Shown here piece by piece: positions 61,443-64,000 of a stretch of 64,000 nt of DNA. This DNA comes from Metamycoplasma alkalescens. Its GTDB lineage: Bacteria > Bacillota_I > Bacilli_A > Mycoplasmatales > Metamycoplasmataceae. The stretch covers positions 124,001 through 188,000 of the forward strand of contig NZ_LS991949.1 of the NCBI RefSeq assembly GCF_900476125.1. Direction: 5' to 3'. Below the pieces are notes generated by a model. The model had not been told where the DNA came from. It did no database searches and saw nothing but the letters and a program-made list of their open reading frames with translations. Position 1 is the stretch's first letter. Each line of letters begins with the position of its first letter. Position numbers and translations under genes: made by a program.

Positions 61443-62911
61443 TGGCTAAAAAAATAAAAGTGGAAAAGGAAATATCTAACAAAAAACTTGAACGTAAATT
61501 AGCAATTGACAAGTATTTTGTTAAAAGAAGAAATACGTGATCAGAATGATGAAAAAATCATAATCTTTTCAAAAAGATTTTGTTTACTTTGTTTATTATT
61601 GCCCTTTTCTTGGCAGCAGGAACAATTACGCTGCCAGGTGTTGATTTAGCTCATACAGACAAATTGAACCAAGGAGATTTCTTTGGAATCTTAAACTTAG
61701 TTGGCGGTGGGGGATTAAGAAGATTTTCGATTGTGGCACTCGGGATTGGACCATTTATTTCTTCATCCTTAGTGATGATGATTTTGCAAACAAAAATCTT
61801 CCCCCCAATTTATCGACTAAGTCAATCAGGACCGATTGGTCGAATTAAAATTAATTTTATAACTTATTCAGTGACTTTGTTTTTTGCGATTTTTCAAGCA
61901 ATTTTAATAACAAGAGCACTGCTTAATCCGACTGATAATTTTGGAATTCGCTTTTCACCAAATATTGCCAAAACAATGGGTGAAACTGGCGCGCTTTTTT
62001 ATGAGTGATTTATCATTCCATTATTATTAGTTGCTGGATCATTTTTCTCATTATTTTTATCAGAACAAATTACAAATAAAGGTGTGGGGAATGGAACTAG
62101 TTTAATTATTTTTGTCGGCATTGCAAGTTCATTAATTCCAACATTTAGACAAGCATTTGAATATTACATGCCATCCGTCAAAAATAATAATGCAATCATT
62201 TTAAAAGAAACACTAAATTTTGTTGTTTATTTATTAGCATATTTATTAGTAATTTTCATTGTGACATTTTTTAGCTTAGCTGAAAGAAGAATTCCAATCC
62301 AACAAGTTGGTGCTGGATTATCAAAAACTGAAAAAGAATTAAGTTACTTACCAATCAAAGCAAACCCAGCTGGGATTATGTCAGTAATTTTTTCAATGAT
62401 GATTTTATCACTCCCAACAATGATTGCGAGTTTGTTTAACCCTGATACAAGTCGCTATTACCAATGAGTTTATGCCAATTTACAATTAACCCAACCTCTT
62501 GGCTTTTTCTTATTCGTAATCATTACTTTTGGGTTAACAATTTTAATGGGAATCCAACAATCAAAAATTGACAAAATTAGTGAAGATTTTGCCAAAAGTA
62601 GTACGTTTATTCCTGGAATTAGACCAGGAGAACAAACAGAGACTTATTTATTAAATGTTGTTTTAAGATTGTCATTCTTTTCAGCTGGTTATTTAATTAT
62701 TTTGGGCGCGTTGCAATTTATTCAACAAATGTTTGGTATGCCAGCCCCAATTTCATTTGGTGGAACAACAATTATGATTCTTGTTTCAACAGCAATTGAA
62801 ACAGTACAACAAATTCAAGCAAGATATAAATCACAAGAACTTGCAAGAAAAAGAAGAATGATTAAAGAATTAAAAGAAGTGTATGGAGAGGAAGAAAATC
62901 TAATATGATAA
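61442..62911 (+). CDS. secY: Protein translocase subunit SecY
   Basis: 489 residues with about ten transmembrane segments, forming the SecYEG channel. An N-terminal basic extension of about 45 residues precedes TM1. GGGGLRRFSIVALGIGPFISSS and TFFSLAERRIPIQQ are conserved. The final codons are ATA-TGA-TAA, so the protein ends in IW and runs to TAA 62911. adk ATG 62905 lies inside it. Confidence 0.96.
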
Positions 62912-63597
62912 AAACATGTTGTCAATGTGAAAATCAAGGCAATAGTATCAAACCAAATTTAATTTTTATTGGCCCTCCAGGAGCTGGAAAAGGTTCGCTT
63001 TCAAAATTGATGGTTGAGGAATTTGGTTATCATCAACTTTCAACTGGTGATATGTTTCGTCAAGAAATTAATAACCAAACTGAATTAGGATTAAAAATCA
63101 AAAATATTTTGGACTCAGGAAAATATGTTGATGATAGCATTACAAATGCCTTGGTTAAAAAAAGATTAATTGAATTAGTAAAAAACAAAATTCCATTTAT
63201 TTTAGATGGGTTTCCAAGAACGATTGATCAAGCAAAATTTCTTGAAGAACTAGAAAATCAAGGAATTTATATTGGGAAAGTAATTTTATTAAAAATCTCA
63301 AATAAACAAATCATTGATCGTTTATCAAAAAGAAGAATTTGTCCAAATTGCAAAACAATTTATCATCTTGAAGTTTTCCCACCTCTTGATAATAAATTTT
63401 GCAAAAAATGTCACACAAAAGTTATAAAAAGAGTTGATGACGAAGAAGAAGTGATTTTGAAACGTCTTGAAATGTATTATGCGCAAACAGAATGTTTAAT
63501 TGATTTTTATCAACAAAAAAACATCGTTTTAGAAATCAATAGTCATCAAGAATTAAAAGAAGTCTTTTTTGATGTAAAGAAGGTTTTAGGGTGATAA
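62905..63597 (+). CDS. adk: Adenylate kinase
   Basis: 230 residues. P-loop GPPGAGKGSLSK, the LSTGDMFRQEI AMP site and DGFPRTIDQA are typical; the lid carries a zinc site (CPNC and CKKC). An N-terminal extension of about 18 residues before the first beta strand contains CCQC and no alternative downstream start fits. It starts within secY and ends in TGA(Trp)-TAA, overlapping map by 7 bases. Confidence 0.94.
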
Positions 63598-64000
63598 GAA
63601 TTAAAAATCAAATTGAAATCCAAAAAATCAAAAAAGCCTGTGCAATCTTGGCCGAAGTTAAAAAAATTCTTTGAGACTTCATAAGACCAGGAGTTTCTTT
63701 AAAAGAAATTGATAGCGTCGCTTTTAAAGAAATTACGAAACGCGGCGGGAAACCAGCTTTTTTAGGACAATATGGTTTTCCTGCAACTTGCTGCATCTCA
63801 GTCAATGAGGAATTAATTCATGGCATTCCTTCGGATTATCTTGTTAAAGAAGGTGATCTTATTAAAATTGACACAGGGGTTATTTGGGAAAATTATTATT
63901 CTGATTCAGCTTTTACTAAAGGCGTTGGAAAAATTACCAAAGAAGACCAAGAATTAATTGATGTTGCAAAAGACGCTTTCTATGCCGGATTTAATGCAAT
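63591..64000 (+). CDS. map: Methionine aminopeptidase (truncated by window end)
   Basis: The visible 136 residues (IRIKNQIEIQKIKKAC, then FLGQYGFPATCCISVNEELIHGIP and IKIDTGVIWENYYSDSA) match MAP. The conserved metal-site aspartates are in KIDTG and YYSDSA. Start is probably GTG 63591, inside the adk end, since it gives the expected N-terminus and no ATG is suitable. The C-terminal part lies beyond 64000. Confidence 0.9.

Overview
The window is a mollicute chromosome segment, most likely from the Hominis-type mycoplasmas (Mycoplasma sensu lato; species not assigned). The base composition is very AT-rich. UGA must be read as tryptophan throughout: rpoB, rpoC, fusA, ileS, leuS and secY are open only with that code, and secY, adk, rpsH and rpsN end in TGA-TAA (Trp-stop). 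Marker genes agree: MIB/MIP antibody-degrading proteins, an F1-like ATPase pair, phosphoketolase, many lipoproteins and an IS30-type element.

Layout. 71-3027: three plus-strand surface or membrane genes of unknown function, facing a two-gene minus-strand membrane operon (3125-4931). 5390-8451: str operon rpsL-rpsG-fusA without tuf. 8534-9901: a complete IS30-family element that split the palindromic terminator behind fusA and left a 28-bp copy on each side. 10106-22382: an expanded MIB-MIP locus read as two units, MIB1-MIP1-MIP2 and MIB2-MIP3. 22501-23508: L10 leader, rplJ and rplL. 23652-31684: rpoB-rpoC. 31849-32411: rplU-rpmA. 32601-36001: a short F1-like ATPase cluster (small gene, alpha-like, beta-like). 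36129-38510: phosphoketolase; then rpmE. 38888-39127: a small peptide gene with a double-glycine-type leader. 39213-42462: lspA and ileS (minus), divergent from leuS. 45171-49623: accessory region with a small membrane protein, a transposase-derived protein and a third-lineage DUF31-like serine protease lipoprotein. 49760-49921: tRNA-Gln and tRNA-Tyr. 50147-51376: HAD acid phosphatase lipoprotein starting at TTG. 51628 to the end: S10-spc ribosomal protein superoperon rpsJ to rplO, then secY, adk and a truncated map.

Working together: most of the window is translation and transcription machinery in conventional order. Between these blocks lies the surface-exposed, host-facing part. MIB captures immunoglobulin and MIP cleaves it; LspA in the same window matures the lipoproteins, and the F1-like ATPase has been linked in the literature to mycoplasma membranes. 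The most unusual items are the two-MIB/three-MIP locus, the IS30 insertion into a terminator, the double-glycine-leader peptide, the catalytically altered transposase relative, and two genes that look leaderless.
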